From assembly GCF_963678635.1 (NCBI RefSeq), contig NC_087069.1, positions 49,059,892 through 49,123,891 on the forward strand: a stretch of 64,000 nucleotides of DNA. Direction: 5' to 3'. The stretch is from Symsagittifera roscoffensis. Taxonomy: Eukaryota; Xenacoelomorpha; Acoela; Convolutidae. The notes below the pieces were generated by a model, which ran no database searches, was not told where the DNA came from, and saw only the letters and a list, made by a program, of their open reading frames with translations. Every line of letters begins with the position of its first letter. The first letter of the stretch is position 1. The translations under genes and the position numbers were made by a program. Below, in pieces: positions 11,401 through 23,279 of this stretch.

Positions 11401-12250
11401 GTTGCATCAGCGAAAAGTGTAGTTGATAAAGTTTTTGCCACCACCTACTATAAATATGCTTTACATAATTGTTTCACAATTCTAGCTCTTTACTGCGTGC
11501 TTTTGATGAAATCTTTCCTTCGTTAAATATTTTCTTTTCTACATCTGCTCTGGTAAGAAAAGCGTTTTTTTAAGTCAATTTATATTAATTCGATTCGAAC
11601 CAAGTTTCTCATTTGGCTACGCTTTGTACAAATCTGTTTATTTATAAATTGATTTTATTATTGATTCTATGACCAATTTTTTGAAACAACTTGATTTGCT
11701 CACCTTTAAATGATCCCATTGCAAAATTGAGCAGAACAAAAGTTTAGACCGTGAACAAATACGTAAATGAAGAGCAATTCCTCAGAGCTTTCCTTTATGG
11801 AGTTTTTAAAAAATGTTTTTAAAGATTTACCAGTTTCTTAGTGGTCTAAAACTTCCTGGTTTTACCGTCTGCGTCAAGTTTAACAATAAAAGTTAGCTAT
11901 GCTTTGGATAATCGGAGCGAAAAATTGTTTCATGAAAACTGAAATACTCTAAGCTAAAAACGGAATTACTCCCAATCAAGAATTATTTTTATTTTTGGAT
12001 CTGTTTCTTACAATTTCACGCATCTATTCAAGTATATAAAGGAACAAGACTGCTCGTTTCATGGCGAAGCCTTGAATGTTCTGACTGCCTTTTAAGATTT
12101 ATGGAGCAGTAAAAACATTAAAAAATCAATGAAGTAAAACAAAATCAGTTTTTTTTCTTCTTAAATTTGGAGTTTTTTATGAAAATCAACCCCCCACACG
12201 CCATACAAAGTACAGTAGGATAGATTTCGCTCCTTGTAGCAAACCAATTA
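11401..12250. other. AT-rich non-coding DNA
   Basis: I see no gene, long repeat or RNA structure in this stretch. Only short A/T-rich frames are present. Confidence 0.5.
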
Positions 12251-12562
12251 TGGCACATAAGCTTCTTTTAACCAATTTGGAACGATTTCTAAGACGGATT
12301 AACAAACCGCTTACGCGTTAATAGCGCGAAATTTATCGCGCGTTAATTGTCCCAAATTGGCCAAAATGGTAATCTTTAAACCGCTGTAACTTAACAAAAA
12401 ATGATCACAGAAGAAATATCTTTTCAAATTTGAGCTCAGGACAACAATACCTTTTGAATGATGTAAAAAATTTCCGTCAAAAATGGCTAGTTAAAAAGTC
12501 AAAATTTGTCTGAAGAAAAAAAACCCACCACGAGCACAAATATTCCGTCACTTTCGTATCGA
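12251..12562 (+). repeat. Dispersed repeat, copy 1, with GC-palindrome core
   Basis: This stretch aligns along its whole length with 30121-30432 in the same orientation. Shared blocks include TTAATAG(C/T)GCGAAAT, AATTGTCCCAAATTGG, AGGACAACAATA, TTAAAAAGTC and CGAGCACAAATA(T/C)TCCGT. A near-palindromic core lies at about 12281-12356: CCAATTTGGAACGATT on the left pairs imperfectly with AATTGTCCCAAATTGG on the right, around a CGCGTTAATAGCGCG centre. It has no coding frame. It is probably a non-autonomous element (MITE or SINE-like) or a fragment of a larger family. Confidence 0.8.
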
Positions 12563-13109
12563 GCCGGTCGTTTGAAATTACTTTTCGTCGCAGAAATTTT
12601 CTTGAGCTAGAAATTCGTTTTTCTGCATCGAGTATAGTTTATTTAAAATTGATGAAACTGCTCTATTAGACAAAAAAACCTTGTTGAGTTCAGTATATAA
12701 GATTTAACCAAATACTCTATTATTTGAATGCAACGCTTCGTACGCCATGTTTCGGTTAATTTTCAAATAATGGTGTAAAAGGAGCAAAATTTTGACAAAA
12801 AAAAATCGATTGTGTATCGAACTCTAACCCGATTGTAAAAATTATGTAATCGTGCTTCCTGATTTATCTCCCTCCTAACGTATTTCGTGATAGACTTGCT
12901 TTAAAAATATTTACCGAAGTCTTTAAGAGTTATCGCCATTTTTTATGAATTTTTTACTTGTTAGCTTACATCTGGAATTAGTTATCATCTTTTTTTTCTT
13001 TTAAGAATGTCAGCTAAATAAATTCAGTCAATCTTAATTTTTCTCTGTAGGTTTATTCTGACGCCTTCTACGAGCAGTTAAATGGATCAGAGCTACAATT
13101 GCAGCCGCA
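12563..13109. other. Non-coding DNA ending in a splice-acceptor-like motif
   Basis: No gene seen. At about 13040-13051 the sequence TTTTTCTCTGTAG resembles a 3' splice site and precedes a short open stretch that runs into the MITE insertion site. It could be an intron end of the gene to its right, but this is uncertain. Confidence 0.35.
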
Positions 13110-13117
13110 GCGAGGGT

Positions 13118-13525
13118 CAGGAGCGGATTTAGGGGGAGGGGGGCGGGGGAGCGGTTGGCGGACGTTCTTTTCAGGGATTCGACCCCCTGCCGACCCAAAG
13201 GGTCCCCCTTTGATACTTTTTCAGAAATCCATTTTTGGCCGACCGACCCTAAAATTTATATACTAACTTTGAGGGGGAGCGCGCGCCAAAAAAAACGCGA
13301 TTTTTTGTCAAAATTTTTCAAAAAATGGCCAAAAACGGCTTTTTTTGACTGTTTTTTCAGAAATTTGCCTGCGGCGCAGAAAATTTAGCCAAAATGGGGG
13401 CAAAACAGTGCTTTGGGAGAGCTCCAAAAATCAATTTGGTCGACTTAAAAAAAAAGGTCGTCAAAATTTTCGATTTTCTTTTGAAAATCCGGCCCCCCCT
13501 CGAGAAAATCCTAGATCCGCCCCTG
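13118..13525. mobile_element. 408-bp hAT-like MITE with 8-bp target-site duplication
   Basis: The element starts CAGGAGCGGATTTAGG and ends CCTAGATCCGCCCCTG, imperfect inverted repeats of 16 bp with two mismatches. It is flanked on both sides by GCGAGGGT (13110-13117 and 13526-13533), an exact 8-bp duplication, the size made by hAT transposases. The interior contains GGGGG/CCCCC-rich ends and a central A/T part with no transposase. The clean duplication suggests a fairly recent insertion. Confidence 0.92.
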
Positions 13526-13558
13526 GCGAGGGTCCTGTTATTACAGGAGATGTAATTG

Positions 13559-13927
13559 ATGAAAACGTTCAATTTAAAACGGTTACAGTTCAAATGTCCA
13601 GGCTGCAATTTTGTCAACCAGACACATCATTTCAAACAGGAACCATCAACAGAAGTGAAGACCTTTCTATGCCAAAAATGTGACGGCTACTTTTTGTTGA
13701 CAGAGGAGAAAACATTCGATTATCTAAGCGTGCAGGCACGCTACACTCGAACTTCTGGCCCCGAACTAGAAAAACGGAAAATCAACATTCGTTTGTGTTT
13801 TATAGTCGGTTGGAAGTTGTCCAACGAGGAAGAAATTATACGTTATCTGTTGCCTAAAATGTTTACGGTAATTTTATTGGAACAAGATGGCGCAGAAATT
13901 CTCAAGGATATTAGATACAAAAACTGA
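13559..13927 (+). CDS. Small ORF with zinc ribbon (two CxxC), possibly an exon
   Basis: About 122 codons from an ATG at 13559. Two Cys pairs, CPGC and CQKC, about 20 residues apart form a probable zinc ribbon; the second is followed by GYFLLTEE. The rest is charged with no recognised domain. The ribbon spacing and tail recall the N-terminal zinc ribbon of mitochondrial ClpX-type proteins, but no AAA+ domain follows in the next 1.6 kb, so this is weak. The MITE inserted about 30 bases upstream. Across the insertion site a second frame starting at ATG 13082 would be open if the MITE and one target copy were absent. It may be a host exon or a gene fragment. Confidence 0.35.
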   Translation: MKTFNLKRLQFKCPGCNFVNQTHHFKQEPSTEVKTFLCQKCDGYFLLTEEKTFDYLSVQARYTRTSGPELEKRKINIRLCFIVGWKLSNEEEIIRYLLPKMFTVILLEQDGAEILKDIRYKN

Positions 13928-15599
13928 CTGCTTTAATGCCAACATATCGAGGTCTGCTTCATTTCTCATACTTTAACTTTTGATTTTTAGAATTATCAAT
14001 AGAATAATCAAGAGAAAAATCCCAGATTTAGGCGCAAGTTCTTTTGTAGCTACTTTCATATATCATTGAATTTTACAAACAGTTTGAATCGAAAGTAAAC
14101 TGTTTAAATGTTCATCACGGAGTTCAAATACTCAAGAAAATTCAAGTTTTACTAGCATTCAAAATCTCTGGTTTGGTTCACAGATATTAAATTTTCGAAT
14201 TCACACTGTTTACAGACAAGCACATGTCAAGATATGGTTCTCTGCTTCACTGAATTGAACTTTTTGTTTCAATGCTTTTTATAATGATCACTATCATATG
14301 TTTAAGAAAAGTTTTTTTTTTGGAGCTACTGATTTTATCTTTGAATGTTTTTACTATGAAGTTACTCATTTTATATCCATATTATCATTTTTAACTATAG
14401 CTTAGTGTTTCAAACGTTAGTTGTAAAACTTCTCATAAAAATCCATACTGTGTAAAATAGCTTATACTTAGATTGCATTCAATTCTATTGGAAAATCATA
14501 TTTAAATTAAAATCATACCATTAAAAATCTTCTTGTTGTCTTTTTCATGAGAGTGAATGTATACCATTCAGAGGTTATTGATTCATAAATAACAGTAACC
14601 AAGAGTTAATGGTAAGCGAGTGGTATTCGAGAGTTATCAGAACAGAAACATAACTTTTTTGATAGGTTTAGCTAAATTTTACCCCACAAAAATTATCCTC
14701 AAAAAAACTATTTGTGAGTTGGGGGATTTATTTTTTTGGTCAGAAAGTTTTTTGTAGTCAGGAAGATACCTTTTTTCAGACAATATATTTTAAAAACACA
14801 GTTTTTTAATCTTTTTATAGTCAGAACTTTTTATAGTCGGAAAGTTACCTTTTTCAGACAAAATATTTAACAAAAAAACAAATCTTGAGTATTGAAGCGA
14901 TGTCGCAACTGAAAAAGAAAAAAATGATAACTCAAAATCGGAGTTGTTTTTGAGTTCACCTTTCAAGTGTTAAAATGAAAAGAAGTAAAACTGTCAGAGA
15001 TGTTCAGGGTAACTAAACACTTTTTAGCAGAACTATCACCAAAAACAAACCCTGAAAAGTCTCATTAAAAGTAACGCGCCGGCTCTTGCAATCTAGAAGA
15101 CTTTCAAACGTTCCCTGCCCAGAATGGATAAAACCAACGTATGGCGGTAACTGTAGCAATTGTTTTGTCTGAAAAACAAAACTTCTTAATGAAAAATTTC
15201 AACTTCTTCGTAAAGAGTGATTACTCTTGCATGTTTTAGACTTGCGGAATGGCTAAAATGACAAAAATTCATTGAAGATGTCAGATACAGGTTAACAAAC
15301 TACATGGATGTTAATTTCTTTCAAATAAATTGCAATGTCATAATTTTCTTTGCTTTTTTATTGACCATACACTAATTTTCTTTTTCTGTTTCTGAGAAGA
15401 ATTATACTAACATTGGAGAACCTACGCATTTCTTAAGATCTGCAGAAATTGATGGCTGATTTAATGCAAAAAATACGATGAGATCGGTAGCCGTCAATTG
15501 GGATTTGTTATTATCTGCTTTAGTGGAACCTGATCTAAACTATATATTATTATTTCATAAATTAGATATTTTACCACCGTAAAATATTTAATATTAACC
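13928..15599. other. AT-rich non-coding DNA
   Basis: No frame of note on either strand. The only structure I see is the short tandem duplication at 14748-14880, listed separately. Confidence 0.5.
14748..14880. repeat. Imperfect tandem duplication
   Basis: Two diverged copies of a unit TTT(T/A)TAGTC(A/G)G(A/G)AAG-T-ACCTTTTTCAGACAA-ATATTT, at about 14748-14806 and 14828-14880. Non-coding. Confidence 0.7.
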
Positions 15600-15638
15600 A
15601 ATCATAATCCATCTAACTAACAACCCACTTATTTGTAA

Positions 15639-15666
15639 GTGCTGAAATTACTTGTAATTTCAGCAC
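15639..15666. other. Perfect 13-bp stem, 2-base loop hairpin
   Basis: GTGCTGAAATTAC and GTAATTTCAGCAC are exact reverse complements separated by TT. This is one of the tightest foldbacks in the window, and it lies about 60 bases upstream of AATAAAACC in the presumed LTR. The function is unknown. Confidence 0.8.
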
Positions 15667-16612
15667 CAGAGAGATTTGAATTTAACTTAGAATTAGTTGC
15701 CTGTCCTCGAGAACTTCAGCAGCCGCAATAAAACCAGTATACTCTAGATCTATTGAGCCTAGCAGAGACTAGTTAAACACCCTGAGACTAGTAGCTATAA
15801 GAGTAAGATTAGGATCGGTATTAGACTAAGAAGTTGCACGAATCTATCCGGCCGAAAATAAGATAGCGTGACGAGCAGACGGTGTACCCTATCCGAAATT
15901 ACTCTATGAGTTATAGACCTTCATACCTAACTCATCTGTTGCAACCATAAGTCTCGAATAAGACCCTAAAAACAAATTAGCTTAGTAAAAACCAAAATTA
16001 GATTAGAAATAGACAAAACTATTTCAAAATGTTGCACGACAATAATTTAATTGAATGGTCTCTACGATTCAATAGATCAGAGCCGCTATTCCGTACAATA
16101 CGAGAACTACCCGGTGTTGAAAAAATACCTCGGACAAGAGACGACATGGGACTACATAGAAACTTAACATTTAGTTACATGGTCGTACGGCAAAAGCCAA
16201 CACAAACCTTTATATTTAGAATTTTATTAGCAATGAATTTAGATTTTCATTTGCAAACATAAAATCTTTGAAGAGAACCTTCAATGAAAATTTCAGGCGC
16301 TAAATAAAATTATTGTTGTTCAATAACGATTGATAAAAACATCTCAAATCGTTCCTTCCTCTGCAGTACTATATAAAACATATTTGGAAAAAGTAATTAA
16401 TTCAAAATGAAAACAAAAATTAGTAGCATGACAATAAATTGTTAGTAAATATAAATCATCTTGTTGTTCCAGCTTCATCACCTAAACTAAACAGCAATCA
16501 TAATAGAACTAATTTCATCAAAACTAAAATTTTTATTACACTCCAGTTATTTCAAAAAGTTCATCTTAAATTTTATATCCTTTAAACTTAAATTTATTTA
16601 ATCTTAAACCAG

Positions 16613-16692
16613 ATCATCAAGGCTTTCCTTGGATCTAAATTAATTTTCTATTTTATAATTTTAATTCTGATCATCAAGGCTTATCTTTGGAT
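16613..16692. repeat. 60-bp spaced direct repeat
   Basis: GATCATCAAGGCTT(T/A)CCTTGGATC-type sequence occurs twice, about 60 bases apart (near 16613 and 16673). Non-coding leader of the G-poor element. Confidence 0.65.
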
Positions 16693-17205
16693 CAAAAAGA
16701 ACAATTTTGTTCTCCCCCACCCACTTAGAAAGTGTCTAACGACCTCAAACGTCGATTCACTACCCAACCTTTTCAAAAGACCCAGGACTAATAGGAATTT
16801 TTAAATACTAACCATTCAAATTAGGCTAAACAGTGGAGAACTTCGGTTACTCATCCTTCACTTGACCCCTCCTCTTATACGACCAAGGATAAATCTTAAG
16901 CTTAGTAAGTTTAAAATAGTATCTAACGAACTACTTCCGTTCTAATTATACCTGAACCTTGTGGATCGATTTACTAATCTCCAACCCTTGAACACAATCA
17001 CTACCCCTAAGTAAAATTAAGTAAGTTAACACCTTAGCTTAGACTAGCCCCGAGAAAGTAAAACTCATTCTTCGGAATTAATATACTTTTCTCTCCAACC
17101 CTGAACAAAAAGACCCAGGTTAAGCTAACCAAAAAATCGTAAGGACTAACAGTCTAGGAAATTAAAATCACTAAAAATAACCTTGCATCCATCCTCTTAA
17201 ACCTC

Positions 17206-17562
17206 ATGTCATTGAAAAACTTAGGAAATAAACAAACAATCGTCATACACAACTGTGAAATAAAAAATCAAAATTACGATCTTGTACTAACCCCGCATAC
17301 ACAAACAGTTGAGTACATTCACACAAAACGACAAACAATAAAAAGAAAAATTCCAAGTAAACAAAGACAGATAACACGAAAAAGATTTTCAAAATACAGA
17401 AATGCATTTTCGGAATCAGAAGTCAGTAGTCTCGATGCACTATACAAGGTAGAAGAATCAATAAATAAAACTTATCCAATCCAGGATCCAGTATATTTTT
17501 CCGATTCAGAAACAAATTCAGTTTCATCGAAAAAAGAAAAACAGAATAAAAAAGAAATATAA
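17206..17562 (+). pseudogene. Unrecognised Lys/Gln-rich ORF in the G-poor element
   Basis: A 118-codon open frame, strongly basic in the middle (KRKIPSKQR region) and acidic/Ser-rich towards the end, finishing in a Lys-rich tail. It precedes the gag-like frames by 80 bases and shares their base bias. It could be the first part of Gag or a separate small nucleic-acid-binding protein. I do not recognise it. Confidence 0.35.
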
Positions 17563-17645
17563 ACACAAACCAGTACATCTATACAATTGGAATCAACCAA
17601 TTACACATATTAATAATTATATATTAACAGTTATCAAACAAAAAA

Positions 17646-18854
17646 ATGAGCAACACTCAAAGTGACGAAAGTCCAGACGAAGAAACAGTTTTCCCCTTTA
17701 TCATAAATTCACTAAATGATAGAGGACAAACAAGATTTTGCCAAAATTTACTCATAAATTTGTTTCAACAAGGAATCAGTGTAAATTTGATTTCCCAGAT
17801 GTAAATATCAAAAGACAAATTAAAAAACATTATCTTAAAGACATATGTAAACTTATACAACAATACGGAATCTACACCATAGAAATCAGTACACCAAGAA
17901 CATCATATAATAAATATGTTATTCAAACAGACGATATTGATTTAGAATTTTCAAATGTATTCACAGAATATATCAAAAGCATACAATATCACAACTCACA
18001 GAGAGCAAACTCGATATTCACCAACGAAGTTTTTGCAATAATATATACTTATGTATCTATATTAGAAAGAACAGAAGCTCAAAGTACATCACCAGTCCAA
18101 ACATCAAAACACACAAAGGTAAGAAACAAAATCGCCGCATTCTCAACATTTTTAAACGCAAAATTTTACCAATAATGATGTTTCACAAAATACTAAACAT
18201 TATTCACAAAAAACACAAGCATGGTTTACAATTGACTATTTTACACATAATATAGGTTTAATTGAACAAGCAGGGAAAAACTTTAGACCTCAAAGTAACA
18301 ATGACGACACTGTCATTGCAGAACAATTAGATTACGTTTGGGACCCTGAATGGTCTCATCCATTATTCCTAAACATCCCAGCTGATATCTCAGGTCAAGC
18401 AATAGATACAATATCTCTTCACCCAGAGTATGTAAAAATAATACCATTAACAATTGATGCAACACCTTTAAATTATAATATATTTTTGCCCGACACACAA
18501 AATAATAGCTTAAATTCAACAGTAATACATCAAGAAAACCTCAATGGAACTAGAAACCTTACACAACAAGATATTCAAACACCATCACACTTCACAAATG
18601 AAGAAATAGTTCACACAACAGTAACAACTACACAACAAAGTATCTCAACGATACGTCCAAATCTTACAACAGCAAAAAATAGAAATACAACACTACCACA
18701 AGTAACCTTACAATCAACCGTAAAACCCTCGGTTGCTCCTAAATATTCACATATGGATTACCAAACATATAAACCAATGAAAAAGCCATCAAAACCACGA
18801 AAAACGTTCACAAGAAATTATTTTGCAGAACACAACTATAATATACACACTTAA
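17646..18854 (+). pseudogene. gag: Gag-like region, frameshifted
   Basis: An ATG at 17646 opens a frame that stops after about 50 codons. The reading continues in another frame (17738-18175), then in the original frame (about 18177-18854), giving roughly 400 residues in total. The middle part is helical and charged. The last part is Thr/Gln-rich, with a basic KPMKKPSKPRK stretch near its end that would suit nucleic-acid binding. No zinc knuckle is seen. The Gag assignment rests on its place before pol and on composition, not on a clear family match. Confidence 0.45.
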
Positions 18855-19008
18855 AGAATACGAATTCCTGATACTTGGATCAAAACATCTTACAGTTTTT
18901 TTCACCGATCATAAGCCAATTATAATTCTTTTTACACAAAAATCAAATCCAAATCATAGAGTTTATAGATTTCAACTAATTTTAATGAAATTCCAAACTT
19001 ACATATAG
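18850..19008 (+). pseudogene. pol: RNase H fragment of Ty3-type Pol
   Basis: A short frame has the typical pattern of the middle of Ty3/gypsy RNase H: LKEYEFLILGSKHLTVFF, then a TDHKPI motif (catalytic Asp). The first RNase H strand with its Asp, the whole RT and the protease are absent. The fragment starts within about 30 bases of the end of the gag-like frame, so a large internal deletion has joined gag to the middle of RNase H. Confidence 0.75.
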
Positions 19009-19739
19009 TTTGGACAGCAGGAAAAAACCTTGCATTACCAGACACATTCAGTAGAAATACACCACCAGAATTACTTACACGAAAAACTACAGTCAAAATA
19101 CCAAAAAATATTAAATTTTATCTCGCGAACGACGAAACATCACCCCGATTAGAATGTAAATACGCAGTAAAAACTGACATTGATCAATCACAAATAAATA
19201 GTTTACAACATTTCCCACTCTATCTAGATTGCCAAATTAATAACTATGAAGTTGATTTATTAGGTACATCTACGTTTAAACTAATTCCATACTCACAATG
19301 GATAAAAAATAACAATCAGCAAAAAAAAAATCAAACAACAACCACATAAAAAAGACCTTTTTCCACTAATTGAAAAAGAGAACTTAACCGATAAAACAAA
19401 TTTATCAGGACCACAAACAAACGACTCAAAATATACGATAAATCAAGTTTCTAACCTTCATGACCCACTTGACACAATTTCCTCATCATAACTAGAAATT
19501 GACAATATTTTTCTCCCACCAACAAAAAAAATTACACTTGAACTTTTGAAACGAGAATAAAATTTCGACCCTGTAATAAAACAACTTAAATCATGGCACA
19601 AATATGAAACAAAACCAGCAAAAGCTGATACCACAATTTTAGGAAACAAACACAAAAATTTAATAACACAACAATAAATGAAAATACGGAACTTTTAAAA
19701 TAACAATTAGATGATTCTAAAGTTCCCTGTCTCCTCTTA

Positions 19740-21047
19740 AGTATGATATTGATAGCATTCAACATTTCTCTTACACAAAATACAAAAGGACACTCCGGAT
19801 CACAAAAAACATATTCGAATTTAACACAAAGTTTTTATTTTCCAAACGCTCCAGTTTGGATGAAAGTATTATGCAAAGATTGTATAAAAAGTCAATTGAA
19901 CAAGCCTTGTCCAAATCAAAAAACAAATAGCACAAAAACAAGATCTTAAAGGACAAAATTTATACTTCAGTCATAGAATATCATTTGACACAAAAGGACC
20001 ATTTTCCCCATCCTCCGAAGGAAATTCTTACATTATGGTCATTGTTGATGCATTCACGCACTATGTAGCACTCAACCCAGTACCACACTGTAATGCTTAT
20101 TACGCTTACACAACACTCTACGAACACTGGATAGTTAAATTTGGATTACTCGAAATTTTAGTAACAGACAACGGTACAGAATTAATTAATAATGAAATCA
20201 TCACACTATGTCATTTATACAATATTAAGCATAAACCACATACATCTCATGCGCCTTGGACAAACGGATTAGTTGAAGGTATGAACCGTTCATTACAAAA
20301 ATACCTTAGATGTATCATAAATGGAAACGATACACGATACACAGAATGGTCAACAGATGTAAAATTATTTCCCTTATCATACAATTCACAAATAACGACA
20401 ACTTCAGGAATGTCACCATATGAAATGGTTTTTAATCAAAAACCAAGAAAACCAATTATGTTCACAGCAAATGCCCACAAAAATGCACAAGGACATTGCA
20501 AACCAAAAGAAGATTCAATATTCTATAATCTACCATTACACACACACATGATGAAGATCATTTTCATCACCCACAAATTCTTAAAATAGCCTCCGGTACA
20601 CACACCGAATGGATTTTAAACAGAAATAAAAAACAAAATGAAATCTACTAAAAAGTAACGAAGAAATTGTTACAAAGGCAAAACATCAACAACCAAATAA
20701 ATTCACGTTTCATGCCAGCCACAGATTTAAAAATTGGAACATTGGTTTTAATACCTAATTTCCAAACCCAAAAAGGAATCTCTAAAAAATTACAACCACT
20801 TCAAAAAGGACCGTACCAAATAATTGCTAAACCCACTGAAGTAACATATAATTTACAGATTCAACAAAAAAAGAAAATTGTTCAACATCGTAACAATTTA
20901 TTACTTTATTACCCGAAAGAATACGCCTTACGCGAATTAACCCAATTATATTCTTTCACCGGTTTAAAAGTTATCCGAAACAATACACAAATAGAAGAAG
21001 AAACAAATGTAAATGATGATAATCATCATAAACAAACTCAAAAATAA
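19740..21047 (+). pseudogene. pol: Ty3-type integrase, nearly complete but broken
   Basis: The segment at 19743-19949 carries the zinc-binding N-terminus (GHSGSQKTY, then CKDC). After a frame break, 20035-20589 encodes the catalytic core: IVDAFTHY (first Asp), VTDNGTE (second Asp) and NGLVEGMNRSL (Glu), so the D,D,35E set is present. It ends with a GMSPYEMVFN block. A third frame, 20667-21047, gives the C-terminal SH3-like part (LKIGTLVLIPNF, LQKGPYQI). The spacing is normal for Ty3/gypsy. Two frame breaks make it non-functional as read. Confidence 0.88.
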
Positions 21048-22372
21048 AGCACAGTTAGCAAAGATGTAAGACCACAAGACCCAAATAAATCAGAAAAAGA
21101 AAGAAAAAATAGTAAAATGATAGAAAAAATCTTACCACAAGAACAAAAAGAAAAATCTGAACATAGAGAATCATCACGACTTAGAAATCAACCACGAAAA
21201 AATTACAAAACTTTCATCCCACAATCTAAAATATTGAAGAAAGTTGAATTTCAAAAATGAACTTTTACTTCTTTAAAAAATTCATACACATCTCAATCAA
21301 TTTGAACTTTCACATTTTCAAATTAACAAGCTGAAACATTCGCCGTAATTCTAGTTCAAATTCAGCCAATAGAATTCACTCAAATCAGCCACCTTACATA
21401 TCTCTAATACCAACCTACTAGCCGACCGACATTAATCTTCAGGCATATCTATAACTATAACTTAACAACCTCCAGGTCAAAAATAAGCAACTTGCTAAAA
21501 TTTGACAATTAAAGTAAATATCAAGATAATATTACAACCCTCCCCTATCTAATTATGCAAAGATCAACAATATTTTCCCAACTTAGCCTTCAAAAACCCT
21601 CCAACCAAAAATGGCAAATTAGCCTAAAGTAAAAAAGAACCATGATCATTTGGCCTAAAATACAAATGTTTCAAAAATATCCCAGATTACCCACCAAAAA
21701 AAAATAAAGCAAAGAAGACCTCCCGAGCGCCATAAAATAACTGTTTTTCTACAGTTAGCTCTAATATTAGCATAATTATTAGCATAAAATAACAGTTTTT
21801 CAGGAAGCTCAACCCACTTGTCAAAAAATCAATAAATAATCCGACCACACTTGAACTTCGCACCAGCAATTCAAAAAATATTCGACGAACGAATCATTTC
21901 TTACATGTTTTTCTCCTTAACAGTCAACACTTTTAAAAACTTAATCATAAACTTTTTCATTAATCTTTTTATTCTACTTAAACTTTTGATAACATTTTTT
22001 ATTGAAACTTTTGAAGCTTTTATAATCATTTTAATAAATTTTTTGCAATATATTTTTAATTTTTTACACCAACTTAATTTTTACATATTCCCAACTTTCC
22101 CAAATCATTGACCACATCTACAGGTACGATAATTTAAAGTCTATTTAAATGATACGAACAATTTTTAGTAGAAGAGATTTTTTTTTACTATTCATAATTT
22201 TTCTCACATTTTTATCATACCTAATCATGACAATATGCAAATAAGTAAAAAAGGCAAAAGTTACATTCGCCTTAGCAACAATCCTTTTAAATCTATTCAT
22301 CGAAGAATATTACAATAAACATAAATCTTCCAACTAAAAAGCCTATAAATCGGACACACTTTCAAAATTGCT
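21048..22372 (+). other. Non-coding gap between integrase and the S/P-rich ORF
   Basis: A/C-rich sequence with one hydrophobic frame at 21851-22111 (Phe/Leu/Ile-rich, 86 codons) that could be a membrane segment or simply T-rich DNA. The rest holds no frame. A TATAAATA sequence at 22431 precedes the next ORF, but I cannot tell whether it is a promoter. Confidence 0.4.
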
Positions 22373-23190
22373 AACCAACCACCGCCAAAACCGTCTTCAC
22401 CGACGTTTCCCCAAGAAAACCCAATAGTAGCTATAAATACCCAAACCCCCAAACATCCAAACGCATTTCATTTCAACACAACCCGTACACTTTTGAACGA
22501 CACGCCCGCTTATCTGAACCACTTGAACCAGTTCAGCGACAAGCATCACTAAGTGAACCAACATATAACTTGTATCCCACATTGCAACAAGATTTAAATC
22601 GAATCCGACACATTAGTCAAAACCAAAATACAATTGAAGTAAAAAGACAGAATATACACCCAGGAAGAAACAGAAATTTTCAAACTCCTAGAATTACTTT
22701 TAGCATACCTCAATCTTCAACACCATCAAGCTCAGAAACCTTTAGTGTTACAATACCAGATACTCCAACGCTAACCTCACAACAAAGTACATCTAATATT
22801 CCGTCAGACTATCTAGGATCAACACCAACATCCGCACAAATACGTAAAAATCCTTTTAACCCCCCTAATCCCAACGAACGACTACCTTATTGGGCAACAC
22901 AATCTTACCCGCAAGGAGAACCAAACTTATTAAATGACCCAATAGATACTTCATCGGATACAGCATTATCAACCTTACGAGAAACATTATCATTTCCCTC
23001 GACACCATCAATAAGTCAAATCTCACCATCGTTTTTTCCATTAAATATTCCAAACAATATTGACGCTCGATACAGTGAACAATCTACCAATGTACCCCTA
23101 AGATTAGATTGGAACACATTTGTAGCAACTCCTCCATTATTCGGACAACATAACGAAAGCAACCGACTAAACAGTTGGGCACTTAATTGA
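22373..23190 (+). CDS. Ser/Thr/Pro-rich ORF of unknown function
   Basis: The frame is open from a stop at about 22370 to the TGA at 23188-23190 (about 270 codons) but has no early ATG, so any protein must start by splicing, frameshift or a non-ATG codon. The product is rich in Ser, Thr, Pro, Asn and Gln, low in Gly and Lys, with no predicted membrane segment. It lies between integrase and the glycoprotein-like region. The low-complexity composition suggests a disordered protein. The function is unknown. Confidence 0.4.
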
Positions 23191-23279
23191 TTACAATATA
23201 GACCAGATATCCGCGAAAATATCCGAGAACACAACGTTCAAATATTACAACAAAACAGTCTTCAATCTTCAATTAAAGT

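Larger units (their letters stand above)
15600..17205 (+). other. Leader or LTR-like region of the G-poor element
   Basis: Non-coding sequence with a hairpin at 15639-15666, an AATAAAACC poly(A)-signal-like motif near 15727, and many repeated short words (GACTAG, CTTAG, CCCAGG). A 77-codon frame at 16029-16262 shows no motif. The composition is the same A/C-rich, G-poor type as the coding part to its right. It is probably LTR plus untranslated leader, but the boundaries are not defined. Confidence 0.4.

Noticed and set aside
21851..22111. 86-codon Phe/Ile/Leu-rich ORF as a fusion or membrane protein
   Set aside because: The composition follows directly from T-rich DNA, and it is detached from the glycoprotein-like frames by over 1 kb.
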